From Linanthus parryae (taxonomy: Eukaryota > Streptophyta > Magnoliopsida > Ericales > Polemoniaceae): 64,000 nucleotides of DNA. Positions within the stretch are counted from its first letter, which is position 1, and each line of letters starts with the position of its first letter. Below, piece by piece: positions 11,912 to 25,501 of this stretch. Under the pieces are notes generated by a model. It made no database searches. It had not been told where the DNA came from and saw nothing but the letters and a program-made list of their open reading frames with translations. The stretch covers positions 62,395,718-62,459,717 of the forward strand of contig JALGPY010000004.1 in the NCBI GenBank assembly GCA_023055425.1. The letters run 5' to 3'. A program made the translations under genes and the position numbers.

Positions 11912-14900
11912 ATGGCAAACAACAACGCATCGAGTTCATCCCTACGATCTGTCCTTGAGAAGGATAAATTGTCTGGAACGAATTTCCTTGACTGGTACAG
12001 AAACTTGAGGATTGTCCTCAAGCAAGAAAAGAAGCTGTACGTCTTGGACACTCCAATTCCAGACCCACCACAAGATGAGTCTCTATTAGCGGAAGTAAGG
12101 GCACGTCAGAAACATATTGATGATTCTAATGACGTGACTTGCCTCATGCTTTGTACCATGACTGGTGAGCTTCAGAAGCAACACGAGAACATGGAAGCCT
12201 ATGATATGATCATACACTTGAAACAATTGTTTCAGGAACAGGCAAGGCATGAGCGCTATGAAGTGTCTAAAGCATTGTTCAAAAGTAGTCTTGCAGAGGG
12301 GAATCCAGTAGGTCCTCATGTACTCCGAATGATCGGGTACATAGAGAACCTTGAGAGACTGGGGTTCCCACTCGGCCAGGACTTGGCGACTGATCTCGTC
12401 TTGCAATCGTTGCCTGACAGTTATAATCAGTTCATCATGAACTATAATATGAATGAGATCAACAAGTCTTTGCCAGACCTATTGAACATGCTAAAGACAG
12501 CTGAGCAAAGCATCAATAAAGGCAAGGGCAAGGCCATAATGATGGTACACAAGAAGAAGAGCAAGTCAGTTGCATCTACTTCAAAGGGAAAACGCAAGAA
12601 AGTTGCGAAATCCAAGGAAGCCCTAAAGCCTAGTGGAGGCGTGGCTAAAGGTGAGTGTCACTACTGCAGCCAGCCAGGTCACTGGAGGAGGAATTGCCCT
12701 AAATATCTGGAGGATAAGAAGCTTGGAATAGTGATTCCACCACCACCAGGTATTTATGTTATAGACGTCAATCTTTCTATTTCATCATCCTGGGTATTGG
12801 ATACCGGATGTGGTTCTCACATTTGTCGTAATGTGCAGGATTTGAAAAGAAGTAGAAGATTGCGAAAAGGGGAGATAGACTTGCGCGTCGGGAATGGAGC
12901 AAGGGTTGCTGCATTAGCTGTAGGCGTTTATGAGCTATCTTTGCCTTCTGGACTTATTTTAGAATTAGACAATTGCTTTTATGTGCCTGCTATGAGCAGA
13001 AACATTATTTCCATTTCTTGTTTGGACGAGAAAGGTTTTTCTATTTCAATAAAGGACAAGTGTTGCTCCATTTATTTTGATAGTATGCACTATTGTAGTG
13101 CGCATTTGTCTAATGGATTGTATATCCTTGATCTAAATAATCCAATCTATAACATAAGTACTAAAAGGATTAAAACTAATGATTTGAATCCTACATATCT
13201 ATGGCACTGTCGTTTAGGCCATATAAACGAGAAACGCATATCTAGACTCCATAAGGATGGACTTCTAGACTCATTTGATTTGGAATCATATGAGACATGT
13301 GAGTCTTGTTTATTGGGAAAAATGACAAAGTCCCCTTTCAATAAGAAAGGTGAACGGACTAGTGAGTTATTGGCACTCATACATACTGATGTATGCGGGC
13401 CATTCCCCACGCCTGCCAGAGGTGGTTATACCTACTTCATCACTTTTACTGATGATTTCAGCAGATATGGATTTGTATACCTTATGAAGGCCAAATCCGA
13501 ATCCTTTGAATTGTTCAAAGAATTCAAGAGTGAAGTAGAGAAGCAACTTGGCAAGAGTATTAAAGCCCTACGATCGGATCGTGGAGGAGAATACTTAAGC
13601 CAAGAGTTTGATGAATATCTTAGAGAGTGTGGGATAGTATCCCAGCTCACTCCACCCGGAACACCACAATGGAATGGTGTATCTGAGAGGAGGAATCGCA
13701 CTCTATTAAATATGGTGCGATCTATGATGTCTCAAACAGATCTTCCGATATCCTTTTGGGGACATGCTCTAATGACTGCAGCTTTTACCATTAACCGTGT
13801 TCCATCCAAATCAGTCATGAAGACGCCATATGAGATATGGACTGGGAGGCGTCCCATAGTGTCTTTTATGAAGATTTGGGGCTGCGACGTCTATGTAAAG
13901 CGTTTACAAACAGACAAGCTCGGGCCTAAAGCGGATAAGTGTAAATTTGTGGGATATCCTAAGGAAACTAAAGGATATTATTTCTATAACCCTACCGAAA
14001 ACAAAGTGTTTGTTGCTCGGACCGGCGTGTTTCTAGAAAGAGAACTAGTCTCTAAAGAAGCAAGTGGGAGGGTTGTAGAACTTGAAGAAATTCATGAACC
14101 ACAAATCACTGAACCAATAATGGAACATGAACAGGAACCACAAGAAGTTGTGGAAGAGCCTGTTCAGGTAACACAGGAACTCCGTAGATCAGGAAGAGTG
14201 CGTCATGAGCCAGAGAGGTATGGACTTCTCGTGACTGAGCCCGATGACGTACCACTCATGGATGATGAGCCTGCAAACTATGGAGAAGCCATGAGTGGCC
14301 CAGACTCTAAGAAGTGGCTAGAAGCCATGAGATCCGAAATGGATTCCATGTATACCAACAAAGTATGGACTTTGGTGGAACCACCCGAAGGGGCTCGACC
14401 CATAGGGTGCAAGTGGGTCTTCAAGAAGAAGACCGACATGGATGGCAAGGTAGTTGCCTATAAGGGGCGATTGGTGGCCAAAGGTTATAGACAGATTCAT
14501 GGTATTGACTATGATGAGACCTTTTCACCAGTCGCCATGACTAAATCCATTCGAATCTTACTTGCTATTGCAGCATACTACGGCTATGAGATTTGGCAAA
14601 TGGATGTCAAAACAGCGTTCCTTTATGGGAACCTCCTTGAGGATGTGTACATGACAAAACCAGAGGGTTTTGAGGATCCAGAGAACGCCAATAAAGTCTG
14701 TAAGCTGCAAAGGTCCATTTATGGATTAAAGCAAGCTTCTAGGAGCTGGAATCGACGTTTTGATGACGCGGTCAAAGAGTTTGGCTTCATCAAGAACGAA
14801 GATGAGCCTTGTGTTTACAAGAAGGTTAGTGGGAGCTCTATAGTGTTTCTGGTCTTGTATGTGGATGACATACTAATCATTGGCAATGATGTTCCTACTC

Positions 14901-15842
14901 TGCAATCTGTTAAAGATTGGCTAGGAAAGTGCTTTGCGATGAAAGACTTAGGAGATGCAGCCTATATACTTGGTAATCTATAGAGATAGATCTAAAAGGT
15001 TGCTTGGCCTAAGTCAGAGTACATATATTGACAAGGTGTTGAAGAGGTTCAACATGCAAGATTCCAAGATGGGGTTCTTGCCCATGTCACATGGAGTCAC
15101 TCTGTCCAAGAATGACTGTCCCTCCAACGAGATGGAGAAGGACCGCATGAGCAGGATACCCTATGCTTCGGCCATAGGATCCATCATGTACGCCATGCTA
15201 TGTACTAGACCAGACGTATCATACGCGTTGAGTATGGTGAGCAGATATCAGTCCAATCCGGGTGAGAGTCACTGGATTGCTGTCAAGAACATCCTAAAGT
15301 ACTTAAGAAGAACTAAGGATGTGTTCTTGATATTTGGAGGAATGGAAGAGCCAAGTGTAAAGGGTTACACTGACGCAAGCTTCCAAACCGACAAGGATGA
15401 TTACAGATCGCAGTCTGGATACGTGTTTTGCCTGAATGGAGGAGCTGTGAGCTGGAAGAGTTCCAAGCAAGGCACAGTTGCTGATTCTACAACAGAAGCT
15501 GAGTACATTGCTGCTGCGGAAGCGGCAAAAGAGGCAGTATGGATAAAGAAGTTTATCACTGAGCTCGGTGTGGTCCCTAGCATAGTGGATCCCGTAGAGT
15601 TGTACTGTGACAACTCTGGGGCAATCGCACAGGCAAAGGAACCAAGATCGCACCAAAAGTCAAAGCATGTACTTAGGAGATTCCATCTTATTCGTGATAT
15701 GATCGATCGAGGAGATGTGAAGATATGCAAGATTCCGACAGATGACAACGTGTCAGATCCGCTCACGAAACCTCTTGCGCAGCGAAAGCATGAAGGGCAC
15801 GCCAGATCTATAGGCATACGAGATGCGCCAGATTGGCTCTAG
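11912..15842 (+). pseudogene. Copia-A gag-pol polyprotein, frameshifted in RT
   Basis: ATG at 11912. Gag residues 1-270 include a UBN2-type capsid region and the zinc knuckle CHYCSQPGHWRRNC (C249, C252, H257, C262). Protease has DTG at 297-299. The pre-integrase zinc region starts near W431. The integrase triad is D493, D556, E592 with the canonical D-35-E spacing. RT has MDVKTAF (D898) and YVDD at 983-986. RNase H follows (YTDASF, TEAEYIAA, YCDNSGA) and ends at the TAG at 15840-15842. Relative to copia-F, five bases are missing near 14974. The first frame therefore stops at 14983 and the rest is read in another frame, so RNase H and the RT end are not made in phase. All other catalytic residues are present. 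Confidence 0.95.
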
Positions 15843-15845
15843 TGC

Positions 15846-15856
15846 AAGTGGGAGAC
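15846..15856 (+). other. Copia-A polypurine tract
   Basis: AAGTGGGAGAC directly abuts the 3' LTR, the expected primer site for plus-strand synthesis. The same tract precedes the 3' LTRs of C and F, and its complement follows those of D and J. Confidence 0.85.
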
Positions 15857-17294
15857 TGTTGGAATAGATGCCCTAGAGGCAATCGTAGATTTAGTATGAA
15901 CAATGTTTTGGCTAGAATATTCATTTATTATTTATGGCGATATTTAATATAATGAAGTCCTTAGATAAATTGTGTTATTTATCTTAAATATCCCTAGTCA
16001 ATTATATTGATTAACAGGACAATCAAATATAGACTAGTATGTGGGTAGATTGATATGGAGATATCAAGTCTAACACATGGGTATGCATTAGGAGTAATGG
16101 CATACTGGATTGACCCACAACGAAAAGGATACATTAGATTATGTGAAGTCACAATCGCTTTTCGTAGTGCTAATATTATTGCAATCCTTAGACTTGAAGT
16201 CACTAGATACTCTAGTTGTGAAATATTGCGCTTTGATGTTATCAAACGTTACACCGTAACTGGGTAATCATAAAGGTGGCTATCGGGCGTGATAGGAAGC
16301 AAGCTTAGAGATCGTAGTGATGTAGATAGGATTTGTCCCTCCCACATAATGGGAGTAAATATCCACGGCCACTCGAGGGATGAGGCTTATTGAATGTCTG
16401 GCCAGACTCAGATAAATTAATATGGAGATATTAATGTTATCTGCAAGCATAAGCGTATTCCCAGGATCGAGGAACTATGGATTGGATATACGAGTGTGAC
16501 TATTTATGTCTCGTGTCCAATCCGGATATGGAGACAAAGGGATAATGCAATATGACATATTGGGCACAAAGGTTTGTCGGGATCACTGACTATTTCTATT
16601 GGTTGGGTTGCATGGATGTGTTGCTAGACACCGCTCCATGTTAGTAATAGTTACTACCAACTATATAGAAACCTATGGGGTCACACGTCAAATAGAGTAG
16701 AGCTAGATTTGGGATTAATTAATGTGGATTAATTAATAGAAGGATCATTGTGCAACACCTTGCAAACTTAGTAGGATTTATTTGCAAGGAAGGGAATAGT
16801 TCTAGTCCTACTAGAACAAGAAAACTCTTTTATGGAAACAACAAGGAGTTGTTGGAGTATATAAAGGAGGCTCTAGCTTCCTTCCCACTACATGAGTTAT
16901 TAGTCATAACACACAAAGAGTGGGAGAGAGCAAAAGAGAGAGCAAGACAAGAGCTAGGGCCGAAACCCTAGCCCCCGTCCGCCCCCTTACCCGACGGCAA
17001 GAAGGGAGGCCGCCCCTCCTTCGTTGCCTTGTTGCTTGGTTGCTTTGATCTTCATCCCTCTTCCTCCAAGGTTCAAGCTAGCACTTGATTGAAGGAAGAA
17101 TCTAGATCTCACCTCTAGACGTGGATCAACCGTAGAGACGAGGACATCATTCTTCGTGTGATCTCACAAATCGAAAAGGTACACATCTTCTATGTCCTTA
17201 ATCATGTTATGATGTCTCTTCCTGTGATCCTTGGTGGGCTTTGAGTAGGATTAATTTTATTATTCCGCTGCGTTACCTACATCAAAACCCAACA
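15857..17294 (+). repeat. Copia-A 3' LTR (1438 bp)
   Basis: It has the same length and ends as the 5' LTR at 8866. One difference was noticed (T16779). It is followed by the target duplication ATTTG. Confidence 0.97.
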
Positions 17295-17828
17295 ATTTGA
17301 TGAGTCTGCTAAGTGGAAAAAGGGGAGATTACAGATGCATGTACCATCTCCGGCCATTGAAAGGTCACATGAGTAATAACAGAAGTGCATGCATGGGTAG
17401 AATTGACCTTTCCTATATAAGATGTACCAAGGTGAGACTCTGAAACTCGATGATGGTGGGTAGGATGTGTGTGAGAGCAAGGGGTGAAGAAATACTCTTC
17501 TGGTGAGGAGAGATCATCAAGAGAGAAGATTAAAACTTGTGGTGGAGCTGAATTTGGGTCTTGAGAGACGGGGGGGGGGGGGGGAGGGGGCTCTTAGAAG
17601 TCATAGATGGGTTTGATACTGGTATCAAGTTTTATTGTTACTTTGAATGAGCTTTAAGCAGATGAGTGAGGAGAGGTTTTTGGGGGTTAACATTGAATGG
17701 GAGACTAGAAAGTAAGTGGAATTGGTATCTCATCTCCAATCTCTCCAGGACTTCAACCAAGTTTGAGATATACTGCTTGTTTGAGTGTCCTAATTTTCCA
17801 TATCTGTAACAAACCTTGAAGATTCTTT

Positions 17829-19240
17829 TGTTGGAATAGATGCCCTAAAGGCAATCTAGTTGAGTATGAACTTGTTTTTGGATAGAACATTCATTGTATT
17901 ATTTATTGGATATTTAATATAATGAAGTCCTTAGATTTATAATTGTGTTGTTTATCTTAAATATCTCTAGTCCATTATAATGATTAATAGGACAATCATC
18001 TATAGACTAGTATGTGGTTGGATTGATATGGAGATATCATGATCCAACACATAGGTGTGCATTAAGGGTAATGGCGCACTGGATTGACCCATCTCCGAGA
18101 AGGCTACATACATGTTATGTGGAGTCACAAGCGCTTCTCGTGGTGACAACGTTATTGTCATCCTTATACATGAAGTCACTAGATTGTCTAGTTGTGGATT
18201 ATTGTAATTTTAGTAGCGTCAAACGCTACACCGTAATTGGGTAGCTATAAAGGCGTGTACCGGATACAATAAGAAGCACGCTTAGGAATCGTAGTAGACG
18301 TAGACAAAATTTGCCCCTCCCACATAACGGGAGCAAATATCCGAGGCCACTTGAGGGATAGTGCTTATGGAATGTCTGGCCAGACTCAAATAAATTAATA
18401 TTGGATATTGATGTTATTTTCACGAATAAGGCTATTCCCATGATCGAGAAACAATGGATTGGATATATGAGTGTGACTTGTATGTCTCGTGTCCAATCCG
18501 GATATAGAGACAAAGGGATGCGACAATTACTTGCACAAGGTTTGTTGGATGACTATTCTATTAGTTGGCTAGAATGGATGTCTAGCCAGAGACCGCTCCA
18601 TATTAGGAAATTGTTGCTAGCAACTAGATAGAACCGCTGGGGTCACACGCTAGATAGAGTTGAACTAGATTTGGGAATTAATCAATATAATTAATTAATT
18701 AGAATGATCACTTTGCAACATCTTGCAAACTTAGTGGGACTAATATGCAAGGAAGGGACTAATCCGAATTCATGTTGGATTAGGAAGGGCCTTTAGGTAG
18801 TTGACAAAGAGTTGTTGGACTATAAAAAGGATGCTCCTAGCTTCCTTCCCACACTAATGCTCATAACATAAGTGAGTGGGAGAGAACAAAGGAGAGAGAA
18901 AGCAACAAGGAGGGCCGAACCCGACCCCTTGCGCCGCCCGTCCCCGTCGGCCAAAGCAAGGAGGCCGAAGCCTCTTTGTTACCCGGTTGTGTGATTTCTT
19001 CTTCCTCTTCCTCCGGTCCAAGCTAGCACAAAGGAAAAGGAAGATCTAGATCTCAAATCTAGGCGGGGATCAACCGTAGAGACGTGACACAGTTCACGTT
19101 ACAAGTCATCACGGGAGAACCCTAAGGTGTGTAACATGATTCTTCCTTTACCATCATTAGATTCTCTTCCTGTGATCCTTGGAGGGTATTTAATGGATAA
19201 TTTATCTTTTTCGCTGCATATCCATGATCAAAACCCTACA
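17829..19240 (+). repeat. Copia-C 5' LTR (1412 bp)
   Basis: TGTTGGAATAG to AAACCCTACA. It is related to the copia-A LTR but clearly diverged, with CCCTACA instead of CCCAACA at the end. It is the same subfamily as solo LTR-E. Confidence 0.95.
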
Positions 19241-19241
19241 G

Positions 19242-19253
19242 TGGTATCAGAGC
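19242..19253 (+). other. Copia-C primer binding site
   Basis: TGGTATCAGAGC, one base after the LTR. Confidence 0.93.
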
Positions 19254-19692
19254 CGCAGGTCGTAGAACATAGACGTGGTTTATGTGTTACGTTTTGATAG
19301 TTTACACTTTAAATTTGTTGTTTATCGCGTAAAAAACGGACAAATCAAGCATATGAATAAACCCTAGAGGCAATCAATTGGGATTATCCATGCGGATGGA
19401 TAAATAAGGAGTTATTTTCCCAATTGAACCAAGAGGCATGGGACGCAATTGGAATTGTTCCTACATAAAGTAGTCAAATTTTGGGTGACTTGCCAAAGTA
19501 AGCTCAAAAGAAGATGAAACATGGATCTTGGCCCACTAGAGAATATAAGGATATTTTCAGCATTAATATCTTGAGGGTTATTAATCCGTAGAAAAATAGT
19601 GGGAGCTATATTTGATAAACTAGCCATTATTGAATATAGTCAAAAGCTCACAAATACTAAAACTTGCGTATTTTCCTTTTGTAGAATTCCAA

Positions 19693-22600
19693 ATGGGAAA
19701 CAACTCATCGAGTTCACAACATTCCCTATGATCTGTCCTTGAGAAGGACAAGCTCTCTGGAACCAACTTCCTCGATTGGTATAGAAACTTGACAATCGTT
19801 CTCAAGCAAGAGAAGAAATTGTACGCATTAGAGGAGCAAGTTCCAGCATGTCCAGAAAACAATACTCCTGCAGCCCTAAAGGAGCATCAGAAGCGTGTTG
19901 ATGACGCTAATGATGCGGCCTGCCTCATGCCATGCACCATGACCTATGAGCTTCAGAAGCAACACGAGAACATGAATGCAGTCGATATGATCGAAAACTT
20001 GAAGCAGCTCTTCCAAGAGCAGGCACGGGTTGAGAGGTATGAAGTTTATAAGGCATTGTTAAAATTTCATATGGCTGAAGGAAACCCTGTGGGACCACAC
20101 GTACTCCGTATGATCGGGTACTTGGGGAATCTCGCAGGACTAGGGTTCCCGATCGGCCAAGAGTTGGCCACCGATCTCGTGCTGCAGTCGTTGCCTGAAA
20201 ATTATGGACATCTCATCATGAACTATAACATGAACGAGATTGTGAAACCACTGCCAGATTTACTTAATATGTTGAGGACAGCTAAACAAAGCATCAACAA
20301 GGGTAAGGGCAAGACCACTATGATGGTGCAGAAAGGAAAGGGCAAAAGGTTTGCCTCATCCTCCAAGGGCAAAGGCAAGTCAGTTGCCAATTCCAAGGAA
20401 CCTGTCCTTAAGCCTGTTGGTGGCATCGCCAAAGGGGTGACTAAAAGTGAGTGTCACTAGTGCAGTCAGCCTGGACACTGGAGGAGGAACTGCCCAAAAT
20501 ATCTTGAGGACAAGAGGCGTGGAATAGTGATTCCGCCACCACCAGGTATTTTTGTTTTAGATTTCAATTTAACTATCTCTACATCGTGGGTATTGGATAC
20601 TAGACGTGGATCTCATATATGTCGAAATGTGCAGGATCTAAAGAGAAATAAAAGATTGGCTAAAAGGGAGATAGACCTGCGCGTTGGGAATGGAGCAAAA
20701 GTTGCTGCATTAGTCGTGGGCGTATATGAGCTGTCTCTACCTTCAAGATTAGTTTTAGAATTAAATAATTGCTATTTTGTGCCTGCTATGAGCATAAACA
20801 TTATTTCTATTTCTTATTTGGACAAGGAAGGTTTTAGTATTTCAATAAAGAACAATTGTTGTTCCATTTATTTTAATAATATTCACTGTTGTAGTGCGCA
20901 TTTATTTAATGGACTATATGTCCTTGATCTAAGCAATCCTGGCTACAATATTAATACTAAGAGGATTAAAATAAATTATTTAAATCCTGCTTACTTATGG
21001 CATTGTCGTTTAGGCCACATAAACGAGAAACGTGTATTAAGACTCCATAAAGATGGATTTTTAGACTCATTTGATTTTGAACCATATTGAGACATGTGAG
21101 GCTTGTTTATTGGGAAAAATGACAAAGTCCCCTTTCAATAAGAAAGGTGAGAGGACTAGTGAGCAAGTGGCGCTCATACATACTGATGTGTGTGGGCCAT
21201 TTGCCACGCCTGCCAGGGGTGGTTACGTCTACTTCATTACATTTACTGATGATTTCAGTAGATATGGATTTGTATACGTTATGAAGGCCAAATCCGAATC
21301 CTTTGAAAGGTTCAAAGAATTCAAGAGTGAAGTAGAGAAGCAACTTGGAAAAAGTATCAAGGCTCTACGACCGGATCATGGAGGAGAGTACTTGAGCCAA
21401 GAGTTTGACGACTATCTTAGAGAGTGTAGGATCGTGTCCCTACTCACTCCACCCGGAACTCCATAATGGAATGGCGTGTCCGAGAGAAGGAATCGAAAAC
21501 TATTGTATATGGTTCGATCTATGATGTGTCAAACCGATCTTCCATTATCATTTTGGGGCTATGCTTAATTAAGTGCAGTTTTCACCATTAACCGTGTTCC
21601 ATCTAAATGTGTCATGAAGACACCACATGAGATGTGAAGTGGGAGGCCTCCCACACTGTCGTTCATAAAGATTTCGGGCTGTGATGTCTATGTAAAACAT
21701 TTACAATCAGACAAGCTAGGGCCAAAGTCGGATAAGTGCAGGTTTGTGGGGTACCCTAAGGAAACTAAGGGTTACTACTTCTACAATCCAACTGAGAAAA
21801 AAGTGTTTGTTTCTCGGTCCGGCGTGTTTCTAGAAAGAGAGTTTGTCTCTAAAGAAGCAAGTGGGAGGACTGTAGAACTTGAAGAAATTCAAGAACCACA
21901 AAACACTGAACCAACTATGGAACATGAACAGGTTCCACAAGAAGTTGTGGAACAGCCTATTCAAGTAGCACAAGAGCTTCGTATATCGAGTAGAGTGCGC
22001 CAGGAACCAGAGAGGTATGGACTTCTCGTGACTGATTCGGGTGACACGATTCTCATAGATGATGAGCCTACTACCTATGAAGAGGCCATGAAAGGGCCAG
22101 ACTCTCAGGAGTGGCTTGAAGCCATGAGATCCGAGATGGAATCCATGTATACCAACAAAGTATGGACTTTGGTGGAACCACCCGAAGGGGCGCGGCCCAT
22201 AGGGTGCAAGTGGGTCTTCAAGAAGAAGATCGACATGGATGGTAATGTGATTACCTATAAGGGCCGATTGGTGGCTAAAGGATTCAGGCAGATTTATGGT
22301 ATTGACTATGATGAAACCTTTTCACCAGTCGCTATGACCAAATACATCCGAATCCTACTTGCCATTGCAGCATACTACGACTATGAGATTGGGCAGATGG
22401 ATGTCAAAACAGCATTCCTCTATGGGAACCTCCTCGAGGACGTGTATATGATACAGCCAGAGGGTTTTGAAGATCCAAAGCAAGCCAATAAGGTCTGTAA
22501 GCTGCAACGATCCATTTATGGATTAAAGCAAGCTTCTAGGAGTTGGAATCGACGTTTTGATGAAGTAGTAAAAGAGTTTGGCTTCATCAGAAACGAAGAT

Positions 22601-23645
22601 GAGTCTTGTGTCTACAAGAAGGTTAGTGGGAGCTCTATAGCTTTTCTGTTCTTGTATGTGGATGACATACCACTCATTGGAAACAACGTTCCCATGCTGC
22701 AATCTGTTAAATATTGGCTAGGAAAGTGTTTCTCAGTGAAAGACTTAGGGGAAGCAGCCTATATACTTGGTATAAAGATCTATAGAGATAGATCTACAAG
22801 ACTGCTAGGCCTAAGTCAAAGTACATATATTGACAAGGTGTTGAAACGGTTCCACATGCAAGATTCCAAGAAGGGATTCTTGCCCATGTCACATGGAATT
22901 ACTCTTTCGACGAGTAATTGTCCTTCAAATGAGATTGAGAAGGAACGCGAGAGTAGAATTCCCTATGCCTCAACCATAGGTTCTATCATGTACGCCATGT
23001 TATGTACTAGACCAGATGTGTCATATGCCTTGAGTATGACAAGAAGATACCAATCCAATCTGGGTGAGAGTCACTGGATTTTAGCCAAGAACATCCTAAA
23101 TTATTTGAGAAGAACTAAGGATGCTTTCTTGATATTTGGCGGAGAGGAGGAGCTGCGTGTAAGGGGTTACACGGATGCAAGCTTCCAAACCGACATAGAT
23201 GATTTCAGATCACAATCGGGATATGTGTTTTTCCTGAATGGAGCAGCGGTGAGCTGGAAGAGTTCCAAGCAAGAGACGGCGGCTGATTCTACAATAGATG
23301 CTGAGTACGTTGCTGCAACTGGCGCAACAAAGGAATCTGTTTGGATTAGGAAATTTGTTTATGAACTTGGTGTGGTTCCTAGCATTGCGGATCCACTAGA
23401 TTTGTACTGTGACAACACTGGGGGCGATCGCACAATCAAAGGATCCCCAGTCACACCAGAAATCCAAACACATGCTCAGGAAGTTTCATCATATTTGAGA
23501 TATTATCTTGAGAGGAGACGATCGGATATGCAAGATTCCTACAAATGAGAATATGCCAGATCCACTTAAAAAGCCGCTTGTTCAGTGGAAGCATGAAGGG
23601 CACACTAGAAGCATTGGCATACGGGATGCATCAGATTGGCTCTAG
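19693..23645 (+). pseudogene. Copia-C gag-pol, multiply disabled
   Basis: The same gene order as copia-A can be followed: gag from ATG 19693, a damaged zinc knuckle at 20449-20495, the protease site with DTR instead of DTG near 20597, integrase, RT with YVDD near 22657, and RNase H to the TAG at 23643-23645. Lesions seen are a TGA at the 13th codon, a TAG inside the zinc knuckle (20457-20459), a 1-nt insertion near 21087, a TAA near 21464, stops near 21567 and 21634, and a frameshift near 23425. No functional product is possible. RT is the best-preserved part. Confidence 0.92.
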
Positions 23646-23659
23646 TGCAAGTGGGAGAC

Positions 23660-24055
23660 TGTTGGAATAGATGCCCTAGAGGAAATCTAGTTTAGTATGA
23701 ACTTGTTTTTGGCTAGAAGATTCATTGTATAATTTATTGGATATTTAATATAATGAAGTCCTTAGATTTACAATTGTGTTGTTTATCTTAAATATCCCTA
23801 GTCCATTATAAAGATTAATAGGACAATCATCTATAGGCTAGTATGAGGTTAGATTGATATGGAGATATCATGATCCAACACATAGGTGTGCATTAAGAGG
23901 TAATGGCGCACTTGATTGACCCATCTCCGAGAAGGCTACATACATGTTATGTGGAGTCACAAGCGCTTTTCGTGGTGACAACGGTATTGTCATCCTTAGA
24001 CTTGAAGTCACTAGATTGTCTAGTTGTGGATTATTGTAATTTTGGTAGCGTTAAA
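23660..24055 (+). repeat. Copia-C 3' LTR, left part
   Basis: It starts TGTTGGAATAG directly after the polypurine tract. It stops at 24055 after TTAAA, where copia-D begins, and continues at 48229. Confidence 0.95.
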
Positions 24056-25494
24056 TGTTGGGTTTTGACGTAGGTAACGCAGCGGAATAACAAAAATTAA
24101 TCCTACTCAAAGCCCACCAAGGATCACAGGAAGAGACATCATAACATGATTAAGGACATAGAAGATGTGTACCTTTTGATTTGTGAGATCACACGAAGAA
24201 TAATGTCCTCGTCTCTACGGTTGATCCACGTCTAGAGGTGAGATCTAGATTCTTCCTTCAATCAAGTGCTAGCTTGAACCTTGGAGGAAGAGGGATGAAG
24301 ATCAAAGCAACAAATCACCAAAGGCACAAGAGAGGGGCGGCCTCTCTTTGCCGTCGGGTAGGGGGGCGGACGGGTGGCTAGGGTTTCGGCCTTAGCACCT
24401 TGTCTTGCTCTCTCTTTTTGCTCTCTCCCACTTTTGTGTTATGACTAATAATAACTCATGTGTGGGAAGGAAGCTAGAGCCTCCTTTATATACTCCAACA
24501 ACTCCTTGTTGTTTCCATAAAAGAGTTTCCTAATTCTAGATGAACTAGAATTATTCCCTTCCTTGCAAATTAGTCATACTAAGTTTGCAAGGTGTTGCAC
24601 AATGATCCTTCTATTAATTAATCCATATTAATTAATCCCAAAATCTAGCTCTACTCTATTTGACGTGTGACCCCATAGGTTTCTATATAGTTGGTAGTAA
24701 CTATTACTTACATGGAGCGGTGTCTAGCAACACATCCATGCAACCCAACCAATAGAAATAGTCAGTGATCCCGACAAACCTTTGTGCCCAATATGTCATA
24801 TTGCATTATCCCTTTGTCTCCATATCCGGATTGGACACGAGACATAAATAGTCACACTCGTATATCCAATCCATAGTTCCTCGATCCTGGGAATATGCTT
24901 ATGCTTGCAGATAACATTAATATCTCCATATTAATTTATCTGAGTCTGGCCAGACATTCAATAAGCCTCATCCCTCGAGTGGCCGTGGATATTTACCCCC
25001 ATTATGTGGGAGGGACAAATCCTATCTACATCACTACGATCTCTAAGCTTGCTTCCTATCACGCCCGATAGCCACCTTTATGATTACCCAGTTACGGTGT
25101 AACGTTTGATAACATCAAAGCGCAATATTTCACAACTAGAGTATCTAGTGACTTCAAGTCTAAGGATTGCAATAATATTAGCACTACGAAAAGCGATTGT
25201 GACTTCACATAATCTAATGTATCCTTTTCGTGGTGGGTCATCCAGTATGCCATTACTCCTAATGCATACCCATGTGTTGGATCGTGATATCTCCATATCA
25301 ATCCAACCCCATACTAGTCTATAGATGATTGTCCCATTAATCATTATAATTGACTAGGGATATTTAAGAATATAACACCTTATATTCTAAGGACTTCATT
25401 CATGTTAGCATATCTCCATATCGATAACATAATGAATCGTAAATCCATATATTTGTCACAATTAATTGATTGCCTGTAGGGCACAATTCCAACA
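24056..25494 (-). repeat. Copia-D 3' LTR (1439 bp)
   Basis: In plus orientation it reads TGTTGGGTTTTGA to AATTCCAACA, followed by the complement of the polypurine tract (GTCTCCCACTTG). It is a variant of the A/F/J LTR, with changes mostly in the last 200 bp and in the GC-rich segment near 24340-24380. Confidence 0.95.
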
Positions 25495-25501
25495 GTCTCC
25501 C

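Larger units (their letters stand above)
8866..17294 (+). mobile_element. Copia-A: near-complete Ty1/copia LTR retrotransposon
   Basis: This is an 8429-bp element with two 1438-bp LTRs, PBS, leader, gag-pol and polypurine tract. It is flanked by the target duplication ATTTG (8861-8865 and 17295-17299) within LINE-2 ORF1. The LTRs differ at only one position that I noticed (A9788 versus T16779), so the insertion is very recent. Domain order is gag, protease, integrase, RT, RNase H, as in Ty1/copia. The gag resembles that of Angela/TAR-type families, but I do not assign a lineage. Gag-pol is broken by a 5-bp deletion. Confidence 0.97.

Noticed and set aside
15303..15817. Antisense ORFs over copia RNase H (also 46092-46558)
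   Set aside because: Complementary shadows of the conserved RNase H coding strand.
8866..17294. Idea that copia-A and copia-F arose by one segmental duplication
   Set aside because: Each has its own target duplication, its own shared LTR variants and different lesions, so they are separate insertions.
17570..17584. Run of 15 G in LINE-2 ORF1
   Set aside because: Probably a homopolymer expansion in a dead element, or a sequencing length error. Too short and isolated for a functional claim.
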